Positions 25,782-35,334 of a stretch of 64,000 bases of DNA are shown piece after piece. The notes beneath the pieces were generated by a model. The model saw only the letters and a program-made list of their open reading frames with translations, had not been told where the DNA came from and made no database searches. Position numbers and translations under genes: made by a program. Source of the stretch: Fodinibius roseus (lineage in GTDB: Bacteria; Bacteroidota; Rhodothermia; Balneolales; Balneolaceae); assembly GCF_900129315.1 (NCBI RefSeq), contig NZ_FQUS01000001.1, forward strand, positions 1 to 64,000. Direction: 5' to 3'. Numbering within the stretch: position 1 is the stretch's first letter; the number at the start of each line of letters is the position of its first letter.

Positions 25782-26396
25782 TCAAGAGATTAACTCTTCC
25801 GAAGATACCTTTTCCGCACCGGCATCCAGCATCTCGCTCCATGCCTGCCCGACAGATCCCTCGATATCGATGCCCTTCACCGCATCTTCCACCACATACA
25901 GGTCAAACTCTTCTTTGATGCCGTCCAAGACGGACCATTTTACACAGAAGTCGGTCGCCAGTCCCACCGCATAAAGCGTGTCAATATCACGCTCGCGAAG
26001 ATAGCCGGTCAGACCCGTGGACGTGGTGTCATCGTTCTCGAAAAAGGCGGAGTAGGAGTCGATCTCCTTCCGGAACCCTTTGCGGATGATAAGCTGACTC
26101 CGGTCGGTCTGCAGGTCAGGGTGAAAATTAGCCCCTTCGGAGCCTTGCACGCAGTGATCGGGCCAGAGCACCTGGGAGCCGTAGGACATCTCCACGGTTT
26201 CAAATGGTTCCTTGCCTTCGTGCGTGGAAGCAAAGGATGAGTGTCCGGCGGGATGCCAGTCCTGCGTTTGAATGACAGCGTCAAAGGATGCTGAAAGCTT
26301 ATTAATCACCGGAATAATGGTGTCTCCGCCGGGGACTTCCAGCGCTCCGCCGGGACAAAAATCGTTCTGTACGTCAACAATCAGCAGTGCTTTCAT
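25782..26396 (-). CDS. pncA: Nicotinamidase
   Basis: 204 residues. LLIVDVQNDFCPGG contains the catalytic Asp; TQDWHPAGHSSFAS gives the metal-binding Asp/His set; LIIRKGF holds the catalytic Lys; GLATDFCVKWSVLDG holds the nucleophilic Cys. It converts nicotinamide to nicotinate for NAD salvage in the cytoplasm. It lies 16 bases after the nicotinate phosphoribosyltransferase gene on the same strand, so the two consecutive salvage steps are encoded together. Length is typical for PncA. Confidence 0.95.
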   Translation of the reverse strand: MKALLIVDVQNDFCPGGALEVPGGDTIIPVINKLSASFDAVIQTQDWHPAGHSSFASTHEGKEPFETVEMSYGSQVLWPDHCVQGSEGANFHPDLQTDRSQLIIRKGFRKEIDSYSAFFENDDTTSTGLTGYLRERDIDTLYAVGLATDFCVKWSVLDGIKEEFDLYVVEDAVKGIDIEGSVGQAWSEMLDAGAEKVSSEELIS

Positions 26397-26412
26397 AGCG
26401 ATTAGTGAGTCT

Positions 26413-27843
26413 TTATTTCATCTTTTCAGTGAGTCTGTTGCGCAAATGTAATAGTTTTTCGCTAAGGCCCACCTTGTAGATATGCGGGTTTTCAAATCGT
26501 TTGTGTTCCGGATTTAGCTTTTCCAGTCGTTCCCGGGCATACCGGGCACTTTTGGAGGGAGAGGGCAGGTCAACCTGCAAGTCACCATTTTTCATAACAG
26601 GATGAAGCAGAGATTCAGCCTCAAAGGACGTTATATCCGTATACTTGGCCGGGTAGAAGGGGTGGCGGATGATGGTACTATCATCATTGTCTGCAAGGAA
26701 AATACCGTCTCCGTGGAAACGCCCGTTGTTTTCACGGTAGCGCACCACCTTCTTGCGTCCGGGCAAGGTCGTCTTCTCCACATTCTCGGAAATCTTCAGT
26801 TTCGGTTCGTCGTTGATCGCGGCCAGTTTATAGACTCCGTCAAGAGCGGGTGTTTCATAGCCGGTAACCAGCCGTGTGCCCACGCCAAAAAGGTCAATCG
26901 GGGCATGTTGACTGATCAGGCTTTTGATCAGCCGTTCATCCAGCTGATTGGAAGCGGCAATCTTTACGTACTCCAGTCCCGCATCGTCCAGCTGTTTTCG
27001 AGCCTTGCGGGCAAAGTACGCCAGGTCCCCGCTGTCGAGCCGGATACCCTTTAGCCGGTGCCCCTTCTCTTCCATCTCTTTGGCCACCGTGATGGCATTC
27101 GGCACCCCGCTTTCGAGGGTACTGTAGGTATCGACCAGCAGGATACAGCTGTCGGGATAGAATTCCGCATATTTCCGGAAAGAGGTGAGCTCATCCTCAA
27201 ACGACTGAATCCAGGAGTGGGCCATCGTCCCGCTTGCCGGAGTGCCGTGCACAAAAGAGGAATAGGTATTGGAGGTGGCATCTGCTCCTCCTATGATGGC
27301 GGCCTTGCTGGCCTGTATCCCACCGTAGCCCTGTGCACGACGTAATCCGAAGTCGATCACCTTGCGCTCGCCTGCCGCATATTTCATGCGCGAAGCCTTG
27401 GTGGCGATTAGCGATTCGAAGTTGAGAATATTGAGAATCAGGGTTTCCAGCAGCTGCGTTTCGATGATCGATCCTTCCACCCGGAGAATGGGGCTATATG
27501 GGAAAACCACTTCGCCTTCCCGGGGCGCCATCACATCGATATTGAGCCGGAAATCCCGCAGGTAGCGCAAAAACTCTTCCCGGAATCCCTGCTCGGACAG
27601 GTAATCCAGTTCATCTTCGTGAAACCGGAAATCATCGAGGACCGCAATCAGATCCGACAACCCGGCAAAGACGACATAGCCCCCGTCAAACGGGAGGTCC
27701 CGGAAAAAATAGTCGAAGCACGCCCGCTCATCTTTTCGTCCCGCCAGGAAATAGCCCTGCGCCATCGTCAGCTCATAAAAATCAGTATAGATAGCGGGGT
27801 GTTCCAGCAGGGACGATTGTTTTCGGGAATGAACAATGCTCAT
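26413..27843 (-). CDS. pncB: Nicotinate phosphoribosyltransferase
   Basis: 476 residues. The N-terminus YTDFYELTMAQGYFLAGRKD, the middle GLRRAQGYGGIQASKAAIIG with SGTMAHSWIQSF, and GVGTRLVTGYETPALDGVYK are hallmarks of NAPRTase. It makes nicotinate mononucleotide from nicotinate and phosphoribosyl pyrophosphate, coupled to ATP hydrolysis. First gene of a pncB-pncA operon; the promoter should lie in the AT-rich region beyond 27843. Confidence 0.95.
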   Translation of the reverse strand: MSIVHSRKQSSLLEHPAIYTDFYELTMAQGYFLAGRKDERACFDYFFRDLPFDGGYVVFAGLSDLIAVLDDFRFHEDELDYLSEQGFREEFLRYLRDFRLNIDVMAPREGEVVFPYSPILRVEGSIIETQLLETLILNILNFESLIATKASRMKYAAGERKVIDFGLRRAQGYGGIQASKAAIIGGADATSNTYSSFVHGTPASGTMAHSWIQSFEDELTSFRKYAEFYPDSCILLVDTYSTLESGVPNAITVAKEMEEKGHRLKGIRLDSGDLAYFARKARKQLDDAGLEYVKIAASNQLDERLIKSLISQHAPIDLFGVGTRLVTGYETPALDGVYKLAAINDEPKLKISENVEKTTLPGRKKVVRYRENNGRFHGDGIFLADNDDSTIIRHPFYPAKYTDITSFEAESLLHPVMKNGDLQVDLPSPSKSARYARERLEKLNPEHKRFENPHIYKVGLSEKLLHLRNRLTEKMK

Positions 27844-28577
27844 ATCTGTACGTTAGTTTCGTTTAGGTCAAGATACATAATACAACGAACAAGAAGTAAC
27901 CATTCCATATAATGATGGGTGAAGTATTTGTTTAGCACCCAATATAGACTTCAGAATGGGGAGTTTTGATAAAAGATTATTCTGCAGGCTCTGTCTGGGG
28001 CTCATTCATTAGACGGATATGGAAGGAGGCCAGCTTTATTTATGCATAGAACGTTAAAAAGTTGACAATGATCTCGGTAAATAGTAATGTTGTAATATAT
28101 TATATTATCAACTTTGTAGATAATTATTGGACAGGCAGAAAAACTAACCTAAAACAGGATAGTATGGAAAGAATAAATGCCTTCTGATATGTGCTGCTGT
28201 TATGACTAAAGTAATAAACTTACAAAGATAAGGGGAACTATAATCATACGGAATAAGACACATCGAAAACCTTAGATCAGTTCGGTTGAACGTCGTTCAT
28301 ATGGAGAAAGGTGGAAACATGAGCGTATTCAGCGGGATGTTTTACTGGTTGCAGTGAAGGATCGGCCACAATCAGTTCTTGGTTACTGTTTGGAATTATA
28401 TTCTGAAACAGAATATAATTCCAGCCTTTCAGTTTTCCGATTTTTCTCGTTTGAAACTACGTTGGTATTGTATGGAAATCCAAATAGTTTAATGAAACCG
28501 AGCTAATAAAGAAATTCCATAGGTTCCTTACTTATTATTACTTCTCCAAGGTTGAGTTCAATTCAATCAACTGAGCT
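27844..28577. other. AT-rich intergenic stretch
   Basis: 734 bases between the divergent pncB and the LuxR-type gene. Promoters for both should lie here but none is certain. An open frame without start codon at about 28275-28506 reads YGERWKHERIQRDVLLVAVK and SVLGYCLELYSE; it has protein-like composition and could be a relic, but no family was recognised. The GC drop relative to pncB marks the left edge of the second accessory block. Confidence 0.45.
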
Positions 28578-28814
28578 ATGGAAGCCGATAAACATGAAGA
28601 GAGTGTTTATATAGAAGCCTTAAAAATTCTTACACCCCGTGAGATTGAAGTATTGGAACTGATTGGCAAAGGATATACCTGTAAACATGTCGCGGAAAAG
28701 CTTAATCTGTCCGTATATACTGTACAGACATACGTAAAAGTTATCAAAAGGAAACTAAGTGTAAAGGGATACAGGGGATTGGTGCTTTGGTACCATAAAA
28801 ACTGGGAGGGGTGA
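28578..28814 (+). CDS. Stand-alone LuxR-type HTH regulator
   Basis: 78 residues. ILTPREIEVLELIGKGYTCK, then HVAEKLNLSVYTVQTYVKVI, is a complete GerE/LuxR DNA-binding domain (about residues 17-75). There is no receiver or ligand domain, so any control must come from another protein or from its own expression. It is transcribed towards the Cys-rich peptide cassette 206 bases downstream and is a plausible regulator of it. Confidence 0.85.
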   Translation: MEADKHEESVYIEALKILTPREIEVLELIGKGYTCKHVAEKLNLSVYTVQTYVKVIKRKLSVKGYRGLVLWYHKNWEG

Positions 28815-29020
28815 TGGAGTTACGAATCCTGCATGTACCTAATGATTAGGTACTATTTTACTCAATCATTGGGTATTGAAAAAAACGAAAGAAATGAGCA
28901 AGCTATTGATAGCTGGATGGCAGTATTATCTTTAGTACTTTTTATACAATTGCCAAAACTACTAAATAGATGGTTTCCTATTTGGAATCTTTAAAATTCA
29001 ACTAAAATAAAGGTGTAATT

Positions 29021-29260
29021 ATGTATGAGGTATATTCTAAATTTCAATATTTTGTCTTTGTAATCTTGATAGCTATATGCAGTGTTATTATAGGAATATT
29101 TTTTCCTATTAATTCATCAGCCTATCTACCACCTTGTGAAAATGATGAGTGTGAGTCAGGATGGTTTAGTGATGATTGTATAGATAATCCGGGAGGAGAC
29201 ACATATTGTGCTTATGAGCTGGATGAGTGTAAAACTTTAGGATGCGGGCAGGGCTGTTAA
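29021..29260 (+). CDS. Small secreted Cys-rich peptide precursor
   Basis: 79 residues. A hydrophobic segment (FVFVILIAICSVIIGIFFPI, residues 11-30) followed by SSAY looks like a signal peptide; the mature part of about 45 residues has seven Cys and many acidic residues (PCENDECESG, YCAYELDECKTLGCGQGC). No family recognised; the layout recalls NVEALA-type peptides of Bacteroidota, which also sit by propeller lipoproteins, but the sequence motif itself is absent. AAAGGTG precedes the ATG. A strong hairpin overlaps its stop codon. The neighbouring thioredoxin-fold gene could handle its disulfides (inference). Confidence 0.7.
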   Translation: MYEVYSKFQYFVFVILIAICSVIIGIFFPINSSAYLPPCENDECESGWFSDDCIDNPGGDTYCAYELDECKTLGCGQGC

Positions 29261-29294
29261 TATTTTCCCGGAAATTTTTCCGGGAAAATATTAA
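29257..29294 (+). terminator. Perfect hairpin between peptide and lipoprotein genes
   Basis: 18-base arms TTAATATTTTCCCGGAAA and its exact complement, separated by TT. The left arm includes the stop codon of the peptide gene. There is no long T run after it, so it may act as a partial terminator or as a 3' stabiliser giving much more peptide mRNA than lipoprotein mRNA. Confidence 0.7.
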
Positions 29295-29305
29295 CATTAA
29301 AACAG

Positions 29306-30463
29306 ATGATAAAAGCCAACTCTTGTTATTTTATTATCCTCCTAATATTACTAATCTCATGTAAAGGTGGAGACGAAGAAGAAAGAGGACGGATTATTCA
29401 TCCCAAAGAGGAATTCTTTCCGTCAACCAAACCCTATGTCAGTATTACTGATGATAATTCGAATTTCAGCCAAAGTGAGGCCACCGAATATTTCCCTCGT
29501 TTAAAAAGTGCAAAAAGAGCGATTAAAATAGGAGTTGAAAAAGGGGAACGAGAAGAAACGTTTGGAGAAATTAAAGGGGTAGTGAGCGATAGTTTAGGTA
29601 ATGTGTTTATATTGGATGCACAACATAATAAAGTGAGAGTATTCAATAAAAAAGGTGCTTATTTATTTTCGTTTGGCGGAAGTGGATCGGGGCCCGGAGA
29701 GTTTATGTCCCCCGCGGATATAGACATCGGAAAGGATGGACGTATATATATTGCCGATCGCTATAATGCTATAAAAATATTTGAGCCCAAAGATTCAGGA
29801 TTTGAATATCTGACGACTATTAAAATACACCTAGTACCGGATGCTTTTTGTATCTTGAGAGATAGGCTTTTTATAAGGGGCATAGGACTTGACAAGGCGG
29901 ATCTGGATTCGACCGATTTTAAAATCATTCATACCTATTCTGCAGATACAGGTGAATATCTGTATTCTTTTGGTGATCCTTACAACTCTCCAAATACCAT
30001 GATTCTGAAACAACTTTCCGATGGGACCGTTGCCTGTAACGAAGCTACGGAAACAGTAGTTTCGACATTTGATATGATGCCCTATGTATTTGGCTATACG
30101 GTAAATGGCACTCTTTCATGGGCTGCAAAAATAGAAAATTTTTCACAACGCCCTATTATTCAAGGGACAGATAACTCTGTTAGTTTAAAAAATACTGGCA
30201 GTAATTTTGATTCAATAAATTCTTTTATTTCGATAGCAAAATCCAATTGGTTTTTAGTACAAGTAGTTGAAAGACCGGCAAGGAGAGATGTTCAGTTTAA
30301 TCAAATCAGATTTCGTTCCTATTTAGTTTCATCTGAAGATGGATCAGGTGGTTTTTTAAGTTCTGATCTCCCAATCTTGTTATTTGCAAACCGGGAACGA
30401 ATGTTTGCAAATGACTTGCTAAATTCCTCTTATCCAAGCGTAGTTATATACAATTACGACTAA
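29306..30463 (+). CDS. 6-bladed beta-propeller lipoprotein next to Cys-rich peptide
   Basis: 385 residues. Lipobox LLISC with Cys19, then a charged stretch GGDEEERGRIIHPKEEFF. GSGPGEF lies near residues 127-133; VFILDAQHNKVRVFNKKGAY and IYIADRYNAIKIFEP are clear NHL/propeller blades. It ends RMFANDLLNSSYPSVVIYNY. It lies 11 bases before the thioredoxin-fold gene, so both are co-transcribed. A copy lacking exactly 283 codons lies at 34887. Envelope location expected; a role with the peptide upstream is inference. Confidence 0.85.
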   Translation: MIKANSCYFIILLILLISCKGGDEEERGRIIHPKEEFFPSTKPYVSITDDNSNFSQSEATEYFPRLKSAKRAIKIGVEKGEREETFGEIKGVVSDSLGNVFILDAQHNKVRVFNKKGAYLFSFGGSGSGPGEFMSPADIDIGKDGRIYIADRYNAIKIFEPKDSGFEYLTTIKIHLVPDAFCILRDRLFIRGIGLDKADLDSTDFKIIHTYSADTGEYLYSFGDPYNSPNTMILKQLSDGTVACNEATETVVSTFDMMPYVFGYTVNGTLSWAAKIENFSQRPIIQGTDNSVSLKNTGSNFDSINSFISIAKSNWFLVQVVERPARRDVQFNQIRFRSYLVSSEDGSGGFLSSDLPILLFANRERMFANDLLNSSYPSVVIYNYD

Positions 30464-30474
30464 ATTAGAGAGCT

Positions 30475-31107
30475 ATGAAAGTTTTTGAAAAAATAGAGCC
30501 GATCTTAAGAAAGAAATCTCCAATCTTCACAGGTATCTTTGTTTTTGTGATTTTTTTTGTTAGTACAACTTTTGTTTCAGATGTGATTAATTTAAAACTG
30601 TATACTTTAGATAACCTAAATAGGACTACATTTCCTGATGATCAAAAACAGTATGAACTTGCTTTCATATATATAGGATGTTCAACTTGTAGTGCTGCAA
30701 ATATAGAAGGGCTTCCATCAGCGATTGACATAATAAAGAAGAATTTAAAAGAAAATGCGAGTCTTTATGAATATGGGTTTAGAACCATAGGAATTTCTAA
30801 AGATTATATCAACACGGAGGGATTGGTTCATTTAGCTAAATATGGCAATTTTGATGAAGTCATGACCGGAAATGGCTGGTCTAATACTGGAATTTTAAAA
30901 TATATCTACACGGATATACCCGGAAAAGCGGCTATCCCACAGATACTTGTCACTCGTCGAAAATTCAGAGAGATTGTAAATAATAATATTGCGGCTTATC
31001 GTGGAATAGAAAAGGAAGTTTTGCTTATTCGTAAGGTTGGTACACGAGATATAATCAAATGGGCTAATCAAAATGCTTTCTTACCCGAAAGTAGTCTTGA
31101 TTTTTAA
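30475..31107 (+). CDS. Membrane-tethered thioredoxin-fold protein with CSTC motif
   Basis: 210 residues. One membrane helix (IFTGIFVFVIFFVSTTFV, residues 18-35) anchors a domain facing the periplasm. LAFIYIGCSTCSAANIEGLP gives a CxxC motif after a beta strand, and GKAAIPQILVTRR gives an Ile-Pro at the usual cis-Pro position, so it looks like a thioredoxin-family thiol oxidoreductase. The C-terminal half is divergent. Co-transcribed with the propeller lipoprotein and close to the Cys-rich peptide gene, which suggests peptide disulfide handling (inference). Confidence 0.65.
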   Translation: MKVFEKIEPILRKKSPIFTGIFVFVIFFVSTTFVSDVINLKLYTLDNLNRTTFPDDQKQYELAFIYIGCSTCSAANIEGLPSAIDIIKKNLKENASLYEYGFRTIGISKDYINTEGLVHLAKYGNFDEVMTGNGWSNTGILKYIYTDIPGKAAIPQILVTRRKFREIVNNNIAAYRGIEKEVLLIRKVGTRDIIKWANQNAFLPESSLDF

Positions 31108-31114
31108 AAATCAA
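31097..31114 (+). terminator. AT-rich palindrome over the stop codon
   Basis: TTGATTTTTAAAAATCAA is a perfect 18-base palindrome containing the TAA of the thioredoxin-fold gene. Its low GC makes it a weak terminator at best. It mirrors the hairpin placement over the stop of the peptide gene. Confidence 0.35.
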
Positions 31115-31253
31115 CAAGAAATTATTTTTGGTTAGCGTGCCTCAAATTTTGAAAAAATGATATTTTTATCGAAAAAGTATCGATTATAACAGAATGAAAA
31201 AGATATAAAATTAGAATGGAAACTTAATTATTTACTCAGCTGATCCTTTCATC

Positions 31254-34073
31254 ATGACTGAAAAAGATTGGAGGCAAGACCGGTACCGCGGTTTCAATTT
31301 CACAACAACACCGGCGGGTAAAGGCAAGGTAATAGTGCATTCTCGCCGATCCGGAAAGTCTCAAATCCTCACTTCTGCTGAAGTGCAATTCCTGCTATCC
31401 TGTCAGAGATTTAATATCCCGGCCGACCATGTAGAAAACTATTGCCGTAATCAAAAATGGAAGCAGTTGCCTAACCGGAAAGGAGTACTTGGAAAATTAT
31501 TTCAGTCATTGCTCCGATTTGCGTTACAAGAAGGCTTGGAACTACCCGTTCGGGAAAAAGAAATGGAGTCCTTACGGCAATAACTACAAGGATTTATAAA
31601 GAAAGGCTTTTTAGTATCAGAGCAGGAGCTTCAAAAAAAGGTAACTGAAGGCTTACCGAATTTAAAGTTATCGGAAAAAGATCAGGAAAACATTCGGATA
31701 TTGGGAATTCCCACACGTAGTCGTGGAGCATTGCTCGCTCGTTGCGTACTGAGTTATCTTGAAAATTTTCAGCAGCATCATCGCAATTGTGTTTTTTATA
31801 TTGTGGATGATTCCGATGAGGAAACCAGTCAAAATGGTCGTGCAGTGGCTAAAATCTTGCAACACCATCAGATCGAGAATCTGTGGGTAGACAGATCTTA
31901 CCGGCTGAAATTCGCTGGTGCTATAGCGAAGAACAGTGCGGTTCCTGAGAGCGTGACACAATTTGCACTTTTGGGCGATGCCCGGTGTGGCATCCGGACA
32001 GGAGCGGCCCGGAATACGCTGTTATTACTAGCAGCGGGTAAACGGTCGGTACAGGTAGACGACGATACGATTTGCCGGATTACTCCTTCTCCTGGTAGGA
32101 AACCCGGGATGGTCCTTTCATCAGAAAACTGCAATCAGTACTGGTATTATAATAGCCCGGATAAAGCTTTCAAATATCCACAATACGAAGACATCGATTT
32201 TCTATCACTGCACGAGTCTCTTCTCGGAACACATCCGGGCACTCTGATTGAAGAGCAACCTAAAGTAAATATAGATCGCTTGGAGGGTAGGTTGTTGGAA
32301 GCCCTTAACGATCGGGAAACACGCACCGTAGTCACCTATTTGGGAGGGCTCGGTGATTCCGGTATGTTTCGGCACTGGCAGAGATTGTGTGCCCAAGGAG
32401 ATTCTTTTAGACGTTTGATTGAAGAAGCATCAGCATATCAGAATAATGTGCGCACGCGACAACTGTTTCGCGGACCAGCTCAACTGACTATAGGAGATGG
32501 CCCTTTTTGTATGGCAATGAATATCGGTATGGATACTCGCCAGCTTCTCCCTCCGTTTATGCCCGTACAGCGAAGGCAGGATGGTGTTTTTGGCCTGCTA
32601 TTACGTTTATGTTTCAAACGAACCTGTCGAGGATATGTTCCTTACGCTATCCTTCATGATCCGCCAACTCGATCTGCCCGCATTGGCTTATCCCATGCGC
32701 TTAGTACGGGTCCACTGCGAACAAATGATATTCTGGAGGCAGTGTTGTATTCGCATAACCGTTGGCCTATGAACCAGAACTCTTCTTATAACCTAAGGAT
32801 TACAGGGGACTATCTATTAGATTTGAGCCGTCTTCCGCCTAAACGCTTTAAAGGACAATTGCGGAAAATTTGTTTGCAGTTAATACGCAGACAGATTAAC
32901 TATTTTGAACGCTGTATCTATAATAGGATCGATGTTCCACAATATTGGCAGAGGGATGCCAGACGGGTCGTTTCGAATTTTCAAAAATTGATGCTCCAAG
33001 AAAATATCGGTCTTCCATCCGATTTAATGGGAAATGCTTCGGAACGGCTAACATTATTTCAGCAGTTGATTGGGAAGTTCGGCCAGCTTCTGATTCACTG
33101 GCCGAAAATATGGGAAACCGCTATACACCTTCGGCATGAACAGGATTGGGGGACGATCACTACACAACGCAAAGGAGCTATGGACGTAAAAGAGTGGGAC
33201 CGGTTGAGTAATGACCTTCTTAATCAGGCAAAAGATCATATCGGTGCGGCAAAGAAAGCCCAGAAGATAAAGAGGAAAGGAGCATCCATAGTTGCACCTT
33301 TTTTCCTGCTACGACAAAAGGTAAACAAGAACGAGCAGATCCGGGGTATGATGGCTACCTATCCGGCCCGCAAAAAGCAACTTCTCCATTCCATCGATAG
33401 CATTATTGATCAGGTGCAGGATCTGTTCATTTATATGAACGACTATAACTTTGAAGAGTATGAAAAGCTGCGTAAAAATCTGCCAGATAAATGTGTACTG
33501 CTGTGGGATAGGGAGGAGGCCGGTAACCTAATGGATAGTGGCAAGTTTTATATGTGTAGCAAATTGACAGGGTATCACCTTACGCTCGACGATGATCTGA
33601 TATACCCACCTAACTTCATCTCACGTATAGTGCGAAATCATAAAAAGCTTAGTAATGATAATACCTCACCATTAGCTCTTGGTATTCATGGGCGTAAGAT
33701 TTCTAATTATCCCATGCATTCATATTTCAAAGATACTGAGATTTATCATTTCCAAAGAGGACTTAAGAGCCATACCAAAGTCGATATACTGGGAACGGGG
33801 GGTGTACTGTTTCACAGAGATGATTTGGACATGAGTATGGAACGGTGTAAGTCTCATGGTATGGCTGATATCTGGTTCTCGATTTCCTGTCTTAAGCAAG
33901 GGCTTGATCGATATGTGATTGCCCACCCTGACAATTGGGTGCGACAGCAGCCTGTAGAAAAAAGCCTGTATCAAAAACACTTGGGCAATGATCAGCAACA
34001 TACAGAAATACTGAATAGTTTCGATTGGGACAGTGAAACCCATGCTGAAAGGGATACGAATTCTTCCCATTAA
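31254..34073 (+). pseudogene. Two-domain glycosyltransferase interrupted by one in-frame stop
   Basis: Two open frames (31254-31583 and 31584-34073) are in the same register and separated only by a TAA at 31581-31583. Read through, they give one product of about 939 residues. The first 109 residues (YRGFNFTTTPAGKGKVIVHS, LTSAEVQFLLSCQRF) are of no known family. The middle has IRILGIPTRSRGALLARCVL and KRSVQVDDDTICR, a GT-A fold with a DxD-like motif. The last third has MMATYPARKKQLLHSIDSII, HLTLDDDLIYPPNF and GTGGVLFHRDDLD, a second glycosyltransferase domain. The protein could still be made from a TTG at 31701, so loss of function is not certain. Confidence 0.7.
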
Positions 34074-34253
34074 TTAGATATTTGGCTAGCAACGCATGAT
34101 TCATTGGCTGATATGGATAACATATCATTGCATATCAGGGAGGTTATAGATTCCTCTAAGCTGCCAGATCCATACAGATATATCTGTCATGCCTATCTGT
34201 GAGGATATGCGGCTGAATCATTAGTTTTAACATTTATACTAAAAAAGGCAGTC

Positions 34254-34805
34254 ATGTCTGAGATAAACAATATTTTTGGAATCGGCTTTTTTAAAACAGG
34301 CACGGTGAGTTTATGGCGAGCCATTGAGTATTTAGGTTTTACTGTCCAGCACGGAATGGTACCACAGGGGGAACAGATACGGATAAATTTGGCAAACTTC
34401 GTCAGTCCGTGTCTTCACGGGCTGCCCGAGGCTGATGCTTATATGGATATCGATGAGCTTCGTAATCATTTTGATCTACTGGACCGGGAGTACCCAAACA
34501 GCAAATTTATCTTGACAACCAGACCCTTTGAGGACTGGCTGGCGAGCGTTCAGGCCCAGAAGCGTAAGCGGAGATCACCTTATTACCATGCTTTTGAGTA
34601 CCAGGATCCGTTGCTACTCAAGTGGCACCGTACGGCACACCATAATGCAGTGCGGGAGTACTTTGCAGATAGACCGGACGATATGCTGGAACTGAAAATA
34701 TGTGAAGGTGAAGGCTGGGAGAAGCTATGTCCCTTCTTAGGAAAACCTATCCCTAACATCCCCTTCCCACATGAGAATAAGTCGCCTGAAGACTTGAAAC
34801 CATAG
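34254..34805 (+). CDS. Sulfotransferase-like protein
   Basis: 183 residues. IFGIGFFKTGTVSLWRAIEY carries the KTGT loop that binds the 5'-phosphosulfate of PAPS; KFILTTRPFEDWLASV fits the 3'-phosphate-binding RxxxDWLxS segment. The protein is shorter than most sulfotransferases (usually 200-300 residues) but has both cofactor elements. With the glycosyltransferase upstream it may decorate a glycan with sulfate (inference). Confidence 0.75.
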   Translation: MSEINNIFGIGFFKTGTVSLWRAIEYLGFTVQHGMVPQGEQIRINLANFVSPCLHGLPEADAYMDIDELRNHFDLLDREYPNSKFILTTRPFEDWLASVQAQKRKRRSPYYHAFEYQDPLLLKWHRTAHHNAVREYFADRPDDMLELKICEGEGWEKLCPFLGKPIPNIPFPHENKSPEDLKP

Positions 34806-34886
34806 AAAATTCACTCGCTCCATTTAGAATCACTATCTTAGAAGACAATGTACCTTAATTATGGAACAATTTTAAATATGAAGCAG

Positions 34887-35207
34887 ATGATAAAAGTCAG
34901 CATAAAAGTGGGCTCTTTTTATTTTTTTGTCTTCTTATTATTCATTTCATGTTCAATTGAAGATCAGGAGAGAGGACGGGTTACTCATCCCAAAGAAAAA
35001 TTCCTTCCGTCAGCCAAACCCTTTGTCGGTATTACTGATAAAAATCCGGATTTCAGCCAAAATGAGGCCGCCGAATATCTCCATCGCTTAAAAAGTGCAA
35101 AAAGAGCGATTAAAATAGGAGTTGAAATAGGGGGACGAGAACACCTGTTTACCAATGACTTGCTAAATTCCTCGTATCCAAGCGTAGCTATATACCATTA
35201 CGACTAA
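34887..35207 (+). pseudogene. Propeller lipoprotein copy with an internal in-frame deletion
   Basis: The first ~85 codons match the lipoprotein at 29306 (lipobox LLFISC, RGRVTHPKEKFLPSAKPFVG, RLKSAKRAIKIGVE) and then jump to its end (LFTNDLLNSSYPSVAIYHYD). In the intact gene an 8-base string GGGAACGA occurs at 29544 and at 30393, 849 bases apart, that is exactly 283 codons; a deletion between these repeats gives this product. All propeller blades are lost, leaving a 106-residue lipopeptide. The ATG at 34887 aligns with the start of the intact gene; an ATG at 34848 is possible. Confidence 0.82.
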
Positions 35208-35334
35208 GCTGGGTAGCTGTGGAATTATTTTGCCGAAGAAACGGGTTTTTCCCCGTCAAAATTATTGAGATATAAAGGCCTCCGAAAAATTTGTATCTTT
35301 GACGGGAAATAGAAAATGAAGGAATGACCATTCA

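Noticed and set aside
28275-28506. Open frame with protein-like composition (YGERWKHERIQRDVLLVAVK) upstream of the LuxR-type gene
   Set aside because: No start codon, no recognised family and an end shortly before the regulator; kept only as a possible relic in the intergenic note.
29021-29260. Double-glycine leader peptide for a C39 transporter
   Set aside because: The precursor has a hydrophobic signal-peptide-like start and no GG or GA processing site before the Cys-rich part, so Sec export is more likely.
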